Assembly: GCF_014737315.1 (NCBI RefSeq)
Contig: NZ_JPUF01000006.1
Coordinates: 1-64,000, forward strand
DNA: 64,000 nucleotides
Origin: Treponema zioleckii
GTDB taxonomy: Bacteria; Spirochaetota; Spirochaetia; Treponematales; Treponemataceae
Direction: 5' to 3'
Both the position numbers and the translations under genes were made by a program. Position 1 is the stretch's first letter. Each line of letters begins with the position of its first letter. Positions 42,338 to 50,683 of this stretch are shown piece by piece. The notes beneath the pieces were generated by a model. That model was given only the letters and a program-made list of their open reading frames with translations, had not been told where the DNA came from and did not search any database.

Positions 42338-43360
42338 ATGACATACGAAGAAGTTTTGCAGAAATCAAAAGAGTTTATTGGGGCTAAGTGCAAGTCTTGC
42401 ACTGTTTGTAACGGTCTTGCTTGCAAGAACATGATTCCTGGTCCTGGCTCGAAGGGCAGCGGAACTGTGGCAAACAGAAATTTTGAGGCCTGGCAGAAGA
42501 TTTTTGTGAATATGGATACGATTTATGGACATGGCGAGATTGACACTTCTCTGAATCTCTTTGGGCATGTTTTTAAGTTGCCTGTTTTTGCAGGACCTGT
42601 TGGCAGCGTGAATTTTCATTACGGCGACAAGTACGACGATACCGTTTACAACGACATTTTGGTTCATGCGTGTGCGGAGAACGGAATTGCGGCTTTTACG
42701 GGCGACGGCGTGAACATTAAAGTTATGGAAGCGGCTGGCAAAATTATTAAAGATGTTGGCGGAATCGGCGTTCCGACTGTAAAACCGTGGAACTTTGAGA
42801 CTATCGTTCAGAAAATGAATCTCGTAAAGGATGCGCATCCGTTTGCAATGGCGATGGACATTGACGGTGCTGGGCTTCCGTTCCTAAAAAACATGCAGCC
42901 ACCTGCTGGAAGCAAATCTGTGGAAGAACTTCGCGAAATCATAAAATATGCCGAAACTCCGTTCATTGTAAAAGGAATTATGACAGTGCGCGGTGCAAAA
43001 AAAGCTGTTGAGGCTGGCGCAAGCGCAATCGTTGTTTCAAATCACGGCGGACGCGTTCTTGACGGTTGCCCGGCGACTGCAACGGTTCTTCCTGAGATTG
43101 CTGACGCTGTTGGCGACAAAGTAAAAATCATTGTTGACGGCGGAATTAGAACTGGAGTTGATGTGTTTAAGGCACTTGCACTGGGTGCTGACGCGGTGAT
43201 TATTGCCCGCCCGTTCGTGAACATGGTTTATGGCGCGGAAGCCGAGGGCGTAAAAATCTTTATTGATAAATTGCAGTCAGAACTTTCCGACGCAATGGCA
43301 ATGACCGGTGCGAAGTGCCTAAAAGAAATTACGCGCGACATGGTAAGGTTCAACGTGTAA
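42338..43360 (+). CDS. FMN-dependent alpha-hydroxyacid oxidizing protein
   Basis: A 340-residue TIM-barrel flavoenzyme of the lactate/glycolate oxidase group. The catalytic and flavin motifs are at the C-terminal half: SNHGGRVLDG with the active-site His, then IIVDGGIRTGVDVFKALALG and ADAVIIARPF, which bind FMN phosphate. The N-terminus carries a cysteine cluster (KCKSCTVCNGLACK, residues about 16-29), seen in anaerobe versions of this family and possibly a metal or Fe-S site. It oxidises an (S)-2-hydroxyacid to a 2-oxoacid. GAGGTGA precedes the ATG at 42338. It has its own transcript after the dctM terminator; with the nearby 2-oxoacid reductase it may interconvert the transported acid. Confidence 0.88.
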   Translation: MTYEEVLQKSKEFIGAKCKSCTVCNGLACKNMIPGPGSKGSGTVANRNFEAWQKIFVNMDTIYGHGEIDTSLNLFGHVFKLPVFAGPVGSVNFHYGDKYDDTVYNDILVHACAENGIAAFTGDGVNIKVMEAAGKIIKDVGGIGVPTVKPWNFETIVQKMNLVKDAHPFAMAMDIDGAGLPFLKNMQPPAGSKSVEELREIIKYAETPFIVKGIMTVRGAKKAVEAGASAIVVSNHGGRVLDGCPATATVLPEIADAVGDKVKIIVDGGIRTGVDVFKALALGADAVIIARPFVNMVYGAEAEGVKIFIDKLQSELSDAMAMTGAKCLKEITRDMVRFNV

Positions 43361-43372
43361 TCCTTAATTTTC

Positions 43373-43409
43373 CCCCGGAAAATCCGCCAAAAAGTGTCCT
43401 TTCCGGGAG
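43373..43409 (+). promoter_or_regulatory. Hairpin overlapping the ribosome-binding site of the 43416 gene
   Basis: cccggaaa (43374-43381) pairs with tttccggg (43400-43407). The 3' arm includes part of GGGAG, the ribosome-binding site of the ATG at 43416. It may also end the upstream transcript, but no T-run follows. Confidence 0.4.
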
Positions 43410-43415
43410 AAGTTA

Positions 43416-44069
43416 ATGATTACGGCAACCGCCCAAAATTCAAGAAACTATCAAAGATTTAACGAGGCTCTTATGCGACTGATCACAAAGAAACAAGTAT
43501 CTGTAATTCTGGGTATTTTGATTTTTATAACCATTTTGTTTTCAAATAGAATCGTAATTGGCAATGAGTTGTATGTAAAAATCATCCCCGAAACTATATA
43601 TTTTGCGTTACAACATAGGGATCTGAACAAGGAGCTGTTAAAGGAATATAAAAAAATCAAAGAAAAATACCATTATGCAAATCTTGTTTTTGCAGAAAAC
43701 GGCTATATTTTATATGCAGATTTAGTTGGATATCTCAGAGTGCTAAAATATCAGAATGGTACAGTTACTGACGAAGAATATGTTCCAAAACTAACTTGTA
43801 CTATTGACGGCAATTATATTGAATTCACCATTGATGATGACCTGATACGGTATGCTGATTCTTATCAGGTAGATATGTATGTTGATAATGAATACGGAGA
43901 ATCTTTTCATTTGCCAGTCGGTTTTTGCCTGGGCGATTCGTGCAAAGTCATAAAAAAGACAAGTAAACAGTATGATGATTTGTCGAAGGCTGAATTCAGG
44001 GTGTCGAGAGTTTGCCGCAATGGTAAATTCTGGACAAAGGATTTTAGACTGGCTCCATTTATCTGGTGA
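43416..44069 (+). CDS. Hypothetical single-pass membrane protein
   Basis: A 217-residue protein with one membrane helix (VSVILGILIFITILF, about residues 28-45) and an extracytoplasmic domain of about 170 residues. The domain is rich in Tyr and charged residues, with short beta-strands (TCTIDGNYIEFTIDDD, YQVDMYVDNEYGES) and two cysteines near FCLGDSCKV that could form a disulfide. I do not recognise a family. ATG at 43416 has GGGAG; a second ATG at 43473 (MRLITKKQ) with GAGG is an alternative and would place the helix right at the N-terminus. The gene is more AT-rich than its neighbours, which hints at transfer but is weak evidence. The 156 bases after it hold nothing I can identify. Confidence 0.65.
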   Translation: MITATAQNSRNYQRFNEALMRLITKKQVSVILGILIFITILFSNRIVIGNELYVKIIPETIYFALQHRDLNKELLKEYKKIKEKYHYANLVFAENGYILYADLVGYLRVLKYQNGTVTDEEYVPKLTCTIDGNYIEFTIDDDLIRYADSYQVDMYVDNEYGESFHLPVGFCLGDSCKVIKKTSKQYDDLSKAEFRVSRVCRNGKFWTKDFRLAPFIW

Positions 44070-44225
44070 GGGAATCGTAAAATCATGTTTTGTGGGACCT
44101 GGAAAAAACAGCAGAAATTTAGGGGCTGTCAGTTACATCAATTTCATTTCTTTGAACAAAATAATCGGAGAAATTCTGGCAAGAATCTGATGAGTGAAAT
44201 CGACATTTAGGTATTTTCTTTAGGA

Positions 44226-44595
44226 TACAAAAAAATAGATTCCGCAAAATGCGGCTCTGCTTGCCGCCGCGTTTTGCGAACACTTACAAATTAATCCACC
44301 AAAGCGACAGTTTTGCAAAGCAAAACTGTCGGGAAGCGCACAAGTTAAGTTAAAACCGAAAATCAAACTTTCTGCGTTTCTGAAAGTTGCTCGCACCGCG
44401 CGAGAGAACTCAAAATTCCAAAGTTGCTCGCGCGAGTCGAGCAACAGAACTTTCTTCACAAAAGGCGGCCTTCCTTTCCGCCGCGTTTTGTGAGCACCTG
44501 CAAGTTCCCCCACCAAAGCGACAGTTTTGCAAAGCAAAACTGTCGGGAAGCGCACAAGTTAACTTAAAATCCTAAAGTCAACTCTCCGCGCTTCC
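44226..44595 (-). repeat. Structured repeat, locus III (two units)
   Basis: Two tandem units on the minus strand, reaching the stop codon of the next gene at 44596. First unit H1: ggaagcgc (from 44588-44595) with gcgcttccc (44545-44553). H2 in both units: cgacagttttgc with gcaaaactgtcg. H3: ctcacaaaa... with ...ttttgtga in the first; ttcgcaaaacgcggc with gccgcattttgcgga in the second. H4: ttgctcg...cgagcaa twice. The linker ctttggtgggggaacttgca is nearly the same as at the other loci. Confidence 0.85.
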
Positions 44596-45411
44596 TTATT
44601 TCCACGGAAAAATAAAACTTGTGAGCGTTCTTGGTCCAAGCGTTTCGGAATCTTCTTTTAGTAGCTCGTCCCACGGAACTTCGGCACGCTTGTCGCGGTT
44701 GTTTATAAAATCAGGATCTTCGGCATTCATTTTTTCAATCCAGTCATATTTGTAAAGCCTTAAGCGCAAAGCGTTCATGCACGAAAGCGAAAGTCCGCTC
44801 AGTCCTGGGATTATTGAAAAAGTAACGATGCTTACGATGAATAAAATAATATTCAAAACGAAAACTTTTACAGAAAATCCTGCGTTGTCAAAAAATACGA
44901 TGAATGATTTTTTGAGACACTTTGAAAATCCGTTGTCGCTCTGCAAAAAATAAAGCGGCACGAACCACTGCAAGGCGATTGCTGAGATTAGCACGAACCA
45001 TCCCAATGCGGAGGCGAGCAAAAGCCCTACATAATTTCCGTTCGAAAAAAACATCCTGATATAGTATAGTGCACCGTTAAAAATCAGGATGAGTGTGACG
45101 GCAATCATAATTCCGAATGAAAGACCGATTTTCCAGACGTATTTGAATGAAGAAAAAAACGTGCTGAATGAAGGTGCGTCAAAATTCGCGATTTTTGCCG
45201 AATTGGCTCCGTTCATAAAACTTAAAATCCCAAGGGCGCCTGCGCCTAAAATAAGCACTGCGTATGGCAAGTAGGCATTTATTTCGATTGAGATTTTTAA
45301 GCCAAAAAAAATAATCGTTCCAAGAAGTATTGGAAGTACATTTTGCAAAAGAAGTGAGGTGGCGTTGTCCCACCCGTCACAAAAATTTTTTTTCAAAAAG
45401 AATCTGAACAT
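44596..45411 (-). CDS. Hypothetical polytopic membrane protein
   Basis: A 271-residue inner-membrane protein with about six hydrophobic helices (near residues 20-40, 45-65, 92-120, 127-150, 175-200 and overlapping segments) and a soluble C-terminal tail of about 50 residues (YDWIEKMNAEDPDFINNRDK). I do not recognise a family; the pattern resembles spirochaete proteins of unknown role with an internal helix repeat. The start is ambiguous: ATG at 45411 or GTG at 45417, and a TATAGT box lies only five bases before the GTG with no Shine-Dalgarno, so the transcript may be leaderless. Structured repeats abut the stop codon. Confidence 0.65.
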   Translation of the reverse strand: MFRFFLKKNFCDGWDNATSLLLQNVLPILLGTIIFFGLKISIEINAYLPYAVLILGAGALGILSFMNGANSAKIANFDAPSFSTFFSSFKYVWKIGLSFGIMIAVTLILIFNGALYYIRMFFSNGNYVGLLLASALGWFVLISAIALQWFVPLYFLQSDNGFSKCLKKSFIVFFDNAGFSVKVFVLNIILFIVSIVTFSIIPGLSGLSLSCMNALRLRLYKYDWIEKMNAEDPDFINNRDKRAEVPWDELLKEDSETLGPRTLTSFIFPWK

Positions 45412-45575
45412 GTACACAATTTACTATATTTATGCTTTTAGGAATAGGGTTTTAAAAGTTGTGGATGTTGATTTTTACTGCTTAAAAATAACTTAAAATT
45501 ATCGTAAAGAAAATTGAATTTGTTAAAACGTTGAATTAGGATTAAATTGAGTTAATTTTTATTAGGGGTGTATCT

Positions 45576-47681
45576 ATGGGTAATGACAGTAAAAAAATTA
45601 AGAGGTCAAGTCTTGTTCTTATGCTGATTTTGAGTATTGGGGCGGTGATTGTTATTCTTAATGTTTTTCAGACGACTTTTATCATCAACAAAACAATTTC
45701 CGAAGTTCATGAGTCCAACGAATCTGATTATAAAATCATGGCTGAAGGTTATGCGTTGGCGATTCAAAATACTATGGAAGCCTATTACAACAGTCTTGAT
45801 ACTTACGTGAACAATGATATTACCCATGCCGGTGATTTTGACGCTCTTGTTGAGTGGTGCCGAGAGCATAAAGAAGACAGGAACAAGGATTTTGACTATA
45901 TTCTGCTTGCAGGCCCTGACGGCAAGGCTTTTACGGATATTGGAACAAGTACTGACATTACAGGGCGCAGTTACCATGATGCGATTATAAAAAAAGGTCT
46001 GTCCCGCTTTATAGATGATCCTGTTGTATCTAAGACTACTGGCGAGCCTGTCGTTCATGTTACGAGAGCATTACGAACGAGTGACGGGCGAACTTTTGGG
46101 CTTGTAACTGGAATTCTTAACGTAAGGCTTGTAACTGCCGTGCTAAATTCTATAAAAATCGGTAAAAGCGGCTATGCATGGCTTCTTGCAAGCGACGGTC
46201 TTGTTTTTGCACATCCCGTCACTGACTATGTTATGCAGAAAAACTTTGTGACGAATCCTTCGGCAGGGCATGAGGACATGGGGCCTGTGGCGGCTAAAAT
46301 TGCGGCCGGGGAGAGCGGGGCTGCATGGGTCAACGGTCTTTACACCTTAAAGGATTTGATTGTTTACCACGGAATCAGCGGAACTTCGTGGGGGCTTGCA
46401 CTCTCGATTCCTGGCGAGCAGGTTGAATCCCTTGTTTCTACGCTAAAATTCTATCTGATTCTTTTTTCTTTCCTTGTGATGATTCCGACTTTGTTAATCA
46501 GCAGCATTCTTTTGCTTCGCTCGCTAAAGCCGCTAAAACTTGTCGTGTCGGCAATTAGCGGAATTGCGAGTGGGGACGCGGACCTTACCAAGCGAATTGA
46601 ATTAAAATCAGACAATGAGATTGGTTTTGTGGTAAAAGGATTCAATGAGTTTGTTGAAAAACTTCATTTGATTATAAGCGACGTAAAATCATCAAAAGAA
46701 GAGCTTGGAATCGTGGGTGAGGATTTGGCTGCCAGCACGGATGACACTGCCTCTGCTATCACTCAGATTATTGCGAATATTGACAGCATGAAGAATCACA
46801 TTTTGGGGCAGAGTTCTTCCGTTGAGGAAACTGCCGGTGCCGTTAATCAGATTGCTTCGAACATCGAGAGCCTTGAGCGCATGATTGACCATCAGGCGGC
46901 GGGTGTTACTCAGGCAAGTGCTGCCGTTGAGGAGATGATTGGAAATATTTCGAGCGTCAATCAGTCCGTAGAAAAAATGGCAAGTTCGTTTGAGACTTTG
47001 CGTTCTAACACGCAGAACGGAATTATTCAGCAGCAGGCGGTTAACGAACGAATCCAGCAGATTGAGGCTCAGTCTGTAATGCTGCAGGACGCGAACACGG
47101 CGATTCAGGCTATTGCCGAGCAGACGAACCTTCTCGCGATGAATGCGGCGATTGAGGCTGCTCATGCGGGCGAGGCGGGCAAGGGATTTTCTGTTGTCGC
47201 TGACGAAATCCGTAAGCTTTCAGAAACGTCGTCGTACCAGTCAAAAACGATTGGAGACCAGCTTTCAAACATCAAGGCTTCGATTGCCGAAGTCGTTACG
47301 GCTTCTACAAGCTCGAACGCTGCTTTTGAAACTGTCGGTCGGCTCGTAAAAGAAACAGACGAACTTGTTATTCAGATTAAGAGTGCTATGCAGGAGCAAA
47401 ATGAAGGTTCCATGCAGATTACGGAAGCCCTTCATTCCATGAATGACGGCACCGTTGAGGTTCGAAATGCAAGTGCTGAGATGACGGAAGGCAACAGGGC
47501 GATTCTTGAAGAAATTAAGCACTTGCAGAATGCCACAACTATGATGAAAGAAAGTATGAATGAGATGGGAATCGGAGCGAGAAAAATCAACGAAACTGGC
47601 GCGAGTCTTGGCGAACTTTCCGAACGAGTAAAAAACTCCATCGCGAAAATCGGCGCGCAGATAGACCAATTTAAGGTCTAA
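45576..47681 (+). CDS. Methyl-accepting chemotaxis protein with Cache domain
   Basis: A 701-residue chemoreceptor. First helix about residues 12-35, periplasmic Cache sensor about 40-285 (FDYILLAGPDGKAFTDIG, GRSYHDAIIKKG, GYAWLLASDGLVFAHP), second helix about 292-315, HAMP about 320-375 and a signalling domain with the conserved tip EQTNLLAMNAAIEAAHAGEAG. No C-terminal pentapeptide for CheR. AGGGG precedes the ATG. It is a paralogue of the receptor at 28580: the signalling halves are almost alike while the sensors differ, so they share adaptation machinery but see different ligands. It is monocistronic and followed by structured repeats. Confidence 0.93.
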   Translation: MGNDSKKIKRSSLVLMLILSIGAVIVILNVFQTTFIINKTISEVHESNESDYKIMAEGYALAIQNTMEAYYNSLDTYVNNDITHAGDFDALVEWCREHKEDRNKDFDYILLAGPDGKAFTDIGTSTDITGRSYHDAIIKKGLSRFIDDPVVSKTTGEPVVHVTRALRTSDGRTFGLVTGILNVRLVTAVLNSIKIGKSGYAWLLASDGLVFAHPVTDYVMQKNFVTNPSAGHEDMGPVAAKIAAGESGAAWVNGLYTLKDLIVYHGISGTSWGLALSIPGEQVESLVSTLKFYLILFSFLVMIPTLLISSILLLRSLKPLKLVVSAISGIASGDADLTKRIELKSDNEIGFVVKGFNEFVEKLHLIISDVKSSKEELGIVGEDLAASTDDTASAITQIIANIDSMKNHILGQSSSVEETAGAVNQIASNIESLERMIDHQAAGVTQASAAVEEMIGNISSVNQSVEKMASSFETLRSNTQNGIIQQQAVNERIQQIEAQSVMLQDANTAIQAIAEQTNLLAMNAAIEAAHAGEAGKGFSVVADEIRKLSETSSYQSKTIGDQLSNIKASIAEVVTASTSSNAAFETVGRLVKETDELVIQIKSAMQEQNEGSMQITEALHSMNDGTVEVRNASAEMTEGNRAILEEIKHLQNATTMMKESMNEMGIGARKINETGASLGELSERVKNSIAKIGAQIDQFKV

Positions 47682-47682
47682 G

Positions 47683-47862
47683 AAAACGCCCTGAGTTTTG
47701 TTTTTAATCTAAAAGTTAGTTTTTGGCGTTTCCCGCGAGTTTTTCCAAGGTAAAACTCGCGCTCTGGTGGGGGAACTTGCGGGTGTTCCCGAAACGCGGC
47801 GGCAAGGAAAGCCGCGTTTCGGGAAGCTAGATTTATTGTCCGCGCCTCGCGTCCAATTTCTG
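47683..47862 (+). repeat. Structured repeat, locus IV unit 1
   Basis: H1: aacgcc (47685-47690) with ggcgtt (47725-47730). H2: gcgagtttt (47735-47743) with aaaactcgc (47752-47760). Linker: gctctggtgggggaacttgc. H3: ttcccgaaacgcggc (47786-47800) with gccgcgtttcgggaa (47811-47825). H4 is weak (ttgtccgcg...cgcgtccaa). It begins two bases after the chemoreceptor stop. Confidence 0.85.
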
Positions 47863-47893
47863 TTTGGTTAAGCCGTTTGTGTGTGGGAAAATT

Positions 47894-48080
47894 ATAAACG
47901 CTCTGAGTTTTGTTTTTAATCTAAAGATTAGTTTTTGGCGTTTCCCGCGAGTTTTTCCAAGGCAAAACTCGCGCTCTGGTGGGGGAACTTGCGGGTGTTC
48001 CCGAAACGTGACGGCAAGGAAAGTCGCGTTTCGGGAGGTCAGATTTATTGTCCGCGCCTCGCGTCCAATTTCTGTTTGGC
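47894..48080 (+). repeat. Structured repeat, locus IV unit 2
   Basis: A near-identical tandem copy of unit 1. In H3 the arms are cccgaaacgtgac and gtcgcgtttcggg: relative to unit 1 one G-C pair has become A-T by changes on both sides and another has become a G-U wobble. It ends just before the fhs stop at 48099. Confidence 0.85.
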
Positions 48081-48098
48081 TAATCAGCGTGCAGTTGA

Positions 48099-49784
48099 TT
48101 AGAAAAGTCCGCTTATATTTCCGTCGTCGTCAACATCAATATTCAGGGCGGCAGGCATTTTTGGAAGGCCTGGCATTGTCATAATGTCGCCTGCAAGAAC
48201 TACTACGAATCCAGCCCCGCTGTAAAGCTGAACGTCCCGAACCGGGAAAATATAATCTTTTGGCGCGCCCATGAGTTTTGGGTCGTGGCTAATCGAATTC
48301 TGCGTTTTTGCAATGCAGACCGGAAATTCCTTGTAGCCCATTTCCTCAAAATCACGGAGTTTTTTAAGAATAGCCGGCGGAATGTCAACGTCCTTTGCTC
48401 GATAAATCTGCCTTGCAATGGTTTTGATTTTGTCGGCAAGGGAAATGTTAGACTCATAAAGGTAATGAAAATTCGCCTTTCCTGAATCAGCTTCCTCCGC
48501 AACGACTTTTGCAAGTTCCACAACGCCTTCTCCGCCTTTTTCCCAGCCTTCGCACAGAACGGCCCTGGCACCTTTCTTTTCGCAGAGTTTTATGAGCAAA
48601 TTGATTTCTTCAGGCGTGTCTGTTATGAACTTGTTGATTGCAACGACAGCCGGAACGCCGAATTTGGCGATATTCTCAAGATGAACCGAAAGATTTTCGA
48701 ATCCTGCCTGTAGCGCGCTGATGCTTGGGCTGGATAAGTCTGCTTTTGCCATTCCTCCGTGCATTTTTAGTGCGCGCACCGTTGCAACGATTACGACGAC
48801 ACTCGGAGAGATTCCTGCCACCCGGCATTTTATGTCCATGAATTTTTCGGCACCCAAATCTGCTGCAAAACCGGCTTCGGTAACAACATAATCTGCCGTT
48901 GCGAGTGCGCACATCGTTGCATTGATAGAGTTAGTTCCCTGTGCAATGTTTGCGAACGGGCCTCCGTGCACGAAAACTGGATTTTTTTCCAGAGTCTGAA
49001 CGAGGTTCGGGCGGATTGCATCTTTTAAAAGAGCTGCGATTGCGCCGGTGCATTTTAACTCGCCGAATTTTACGGGGCGTTTGTCGAAGGTCTGTGCAAT
49101 CGTTATGCTGTCGAGTCGTTTTTTTAAGTCAGAAATTGATGTTGAAAGACAGACGATTGCCATGAGTTCCGAAGCAACCGAAATGCAGAAGTGGTCTTCT
49201 CGCGGAACTCCGTTCGTTTTGCCGCCCAGACCAATCGTAATGTTTCTGAGCGCGCGGTCGTTCAAATCCACGACACGTTTCCATGTGATTGTGCGCGGGT
49301 CTATTCCGAGCAAGTTTGCCTGCTGAATGTGATTGTCTATTAATGCCGAAATCAAATTGTTCGCGATTGAGATTGCGTGAATGTCACCGGTAAAATGCAA
49401 GTTGATTTCTTCCATCGGTACGATTTGTGCGTATCCGCCGCCACAAGCACCGCCTTTTACGCCAAAGCAAGGCCCCAGCGACGGCTCTCTGAGCGCGATA
49501 ACGGCTTTTTTTCCGATTTTGTTGAGTCCGTCTCCCAATCCGATTGAGACGGTAGATTTGCCTTCGCCGGCAGGAGTAGGGGTTACGGCCGTGGTAAGAA
49601 TCAGCTTGCCGCGTGTGGAAGGATTGGAGGCTTTTTTTTGCAGCGCGCGAAGCTCCGCGAACGTGATTTTTGCCTTGTACTTTCCGTAGGAATCCAAAGA
49701 ATCCTCGGTAATTCCGATTTTTGAAGCGACTTCCTTAATAGGAATCATTACGTTTTTTTGTGCGATTTCAATGTCAGAAAGCAT
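48099..49784 (-). CDS. fhs: Formate-tetrahydrofolate ligase
   Basis: A 561-residue cytoplasmic enzyme that joins formate to tetrahydrofolate with ATP hydrolysis, giving 10-formyl-THF. The P-loop-like motif TPTPAGEGKST lies near residues 67-78, followed by GLGDGLNKIGKKA and REPSLGPCFGVKGGACGGGYAQ, all hallmarks of the family. Later blocks such as FVHGGPFANIAQGTNS and the C-terminal FVVVLAGDIMTMPGLPK are also conserved. AGGGGG precedes the ATG. It supports one-carbon metabolism in acetogenic or formate-using spirochaetes. It is monocistronic and diverges from marR. Confidence 0.97.
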   Translation of the reverse strand: MLSDIEIAQKNVMIPIKEVASKIGITEDSLDSYGKYKAKITFAELRALQKKASNPSTRGKLILTTAVTPTPAGEGKSTVSIGLGDGLNKIGKKAVIALREPSLGPCFGVKGGACGGGYAQIVPMEEINLHFTGDIHAISIANNLISALIDNHIQQANLLGIDPRTITWKRVVDLNDRALRNITIGLGGKTNGVPREDHFCISVASELMAIVCLSTSISDLKKRLDSITIAQTFDKRPVKFGELKCTGAIAALLKDAIRPNLVQTLEKNPVFVHGGPFANIAQGTNSINATMCALATADYVVTEAGFAADLGAEKFMDIKCRVAGISPSVVVIVATVRALKMHGGMAKADLSSPSISALQAGFENLSVHLENIAKFGVPAVVAINKFITDTPEEINLLIKLCEKKGARAVLCEGWEKGGEGVVELAKVVAEEADSGKANFHYLYESNISLADKIKTIARQIYRAKDVDIPPAILKKLRDFEEMGYKEFPVCIAKTQNSISHDPKLMGAPKDYIFPVRDVQLYSGAGFVVVLAGDIMTMPGLPKMPAALNIDVDDDGNISGLF

Positions 49785-49928
49785 TCTAGCCCCCTAAAAG
49801 TTTTTTCACTGTTGATTTTAATTGATTTTTTAACTGAGTTCTAGGGAATGTCAGAAAATTCTATAGCGTTCATCTGCGTCAAAAACTTGAGAATATGTCA
49901 GGTATACCGCATTAGGAGCAAACTGACT

Positions 49929-49969
49929 AAAAAAATTGTCGGAACGATGGTAGTGCAGACAATTTTTTT
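49929..49969. other. Hairpin in the fhs-marR intergenic region
   Basis: aaaaaaattgtc (49929-49940) pairs perfectly with gacaattttttt (49958-49969). It looks like a bidirectional terminator but lies between divergent genes, upstream of the TATAAT at 49983, so it may insulate the two promoters. Confidence 0.55.
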
Positions 49970-49974
49970 ACACC

Positions 49975-50048
49975 TGTAAGTTTATAATGCGGAATCCCTG
50001 GTGAATCTGCCGTCAAGACTTCGAAAAACGATTCATTTTTGATATACT
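49975..50048 (+). promoter_or_regulatory. Two candidate promoters of marR
   Basis: P1: TATAAT at 49983-49988 inside aagtttataatgcggaatcc, a sequence repeated before fabF. P2: TGA-TATACT with the -10 at 50043-50048, only six bases before the ATG at 50055, which has no Shine-Dalgarno sequence; P2 would give a leaderless transcript. Confidence 0.5.
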
Positions 50049-50054
50049 CGCTCT

Positions 50055-50489
50055 ATGTCCTATTCAGTTTCTTCTGTTCTTTCGTTGATTTCAAAAATCC
50101 ACTCTGCCTCTGCTGATTTTTTGCGCACCCGCATGAACGAACGCGGACTTCCAGATTTTGACACTTCCCACGGATTTATTTTGTTCGTGCTTTCAAAATA
50201 CAAATGCATGACTTTTGGCGAGATTTCCGAAAAAATCAACCGCGACAAATCCACAACTACGGTTCTGGTAAAAAAACTTGAAAAGTCCGGGCTGGTGGAA
50301 ATCAAAAAATGCGAGAAAGATAATAGAAGAAAATTCGTTTCACTTACCGAAAAAGGCGAAGAATACAATTGTGTTACGGAAAAACTTTCCCGTGAATTGC
50401 TGGAAACTTCGTACAAAAACTTTTCCGACGCAGAAAAAAACACTCTCCTGAATCTTTTAGAAAAACTGTACGAGAACATTCTCTACTAA
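50055..50489 (+). CDS. MarR family transcriptional regulator (FabT-like by context)
   Basis: A 144-residue winged-helix protein: MTFGEISEKINRDKSTTTVLVKKLEKSGLVEIKKCEKDNRRKF is the HTH-wing segment (positions 56-99; key features are the helix pair and the DNRRKF wing). The N- and C-terminal helices form the dimer domain. It probably binds a palindromic operator near its own gene. It lies directly upstream of fabF; in Gram-positive bacteria a MarR protein, FabT, precedes and represses the fatty-acid genes. That the present protein has this role is an inference from gene order and from a promoter motif shared by the two genes. Confidence 0.85.
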   Translation: MSYSVSSVLSLISKIHSASADFLRTRMNERGLPDFDTSHGFILFVLSKYKCMTFGEISEKINRDKSTTTVLVKKLEKSGLVEIKKCEKDNRRKFVSLTEKGEEYNCVTEKLSRELLETSYKNFSDAEKNTLLNLLEKLYENILY

Positions 50490-50537
50490 CTTCCTTTTTT
50501 TTGAAATGTCGCAGCGGACGACCCATAGATTTTTATG

Positions 50538-50561
50538 CTTGCAAGTTTATAATGCTGAATC
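50538..50561 (+). promoter_or_regulatory. fabF promoter with motif shared with marR
   Basis: TATAAT at 50548-50553 lies within aagtttataatgctgaatcc, which matches the sequence at 49978-49997 except for one base. A common operator for the MarR protein overlapping the -10 box is plausible. Confidence 0.5.
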
Positions 50562-50683
50562 CATGATTGTCCCTTGCAAACTCTTCAATAAATTGCAACA
50601 ATTTGCAATAATATTCAAAGTTGCTTCTAAAACTGAATTGTTTTGAAGTTTCCTATCGTAAGATTTTTTTTAAGAGGAAGATT

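Noticed and set aside
43972-44190. A 72-residue frame overlapping the end of the hypothetical protein
   Set aside because: It is out of frame with the upstream gene, starts inside it and has no ribosome-binding site or recognisable pattern.
44220-44575. Open frames within locus III, and similar ones at 26377-26655 and 47864-48184
   Set aside because: All coincide with the structured repeats, read through hairpin arms in varied frames and lack conserved start sites.
49785-49930. Possible tetrahydrofolate riboswitch upstream of fhs
   Set aside because: No sequence resembling the conserved core was found, and the leader before the AGGGGG site is short and AT-rich.
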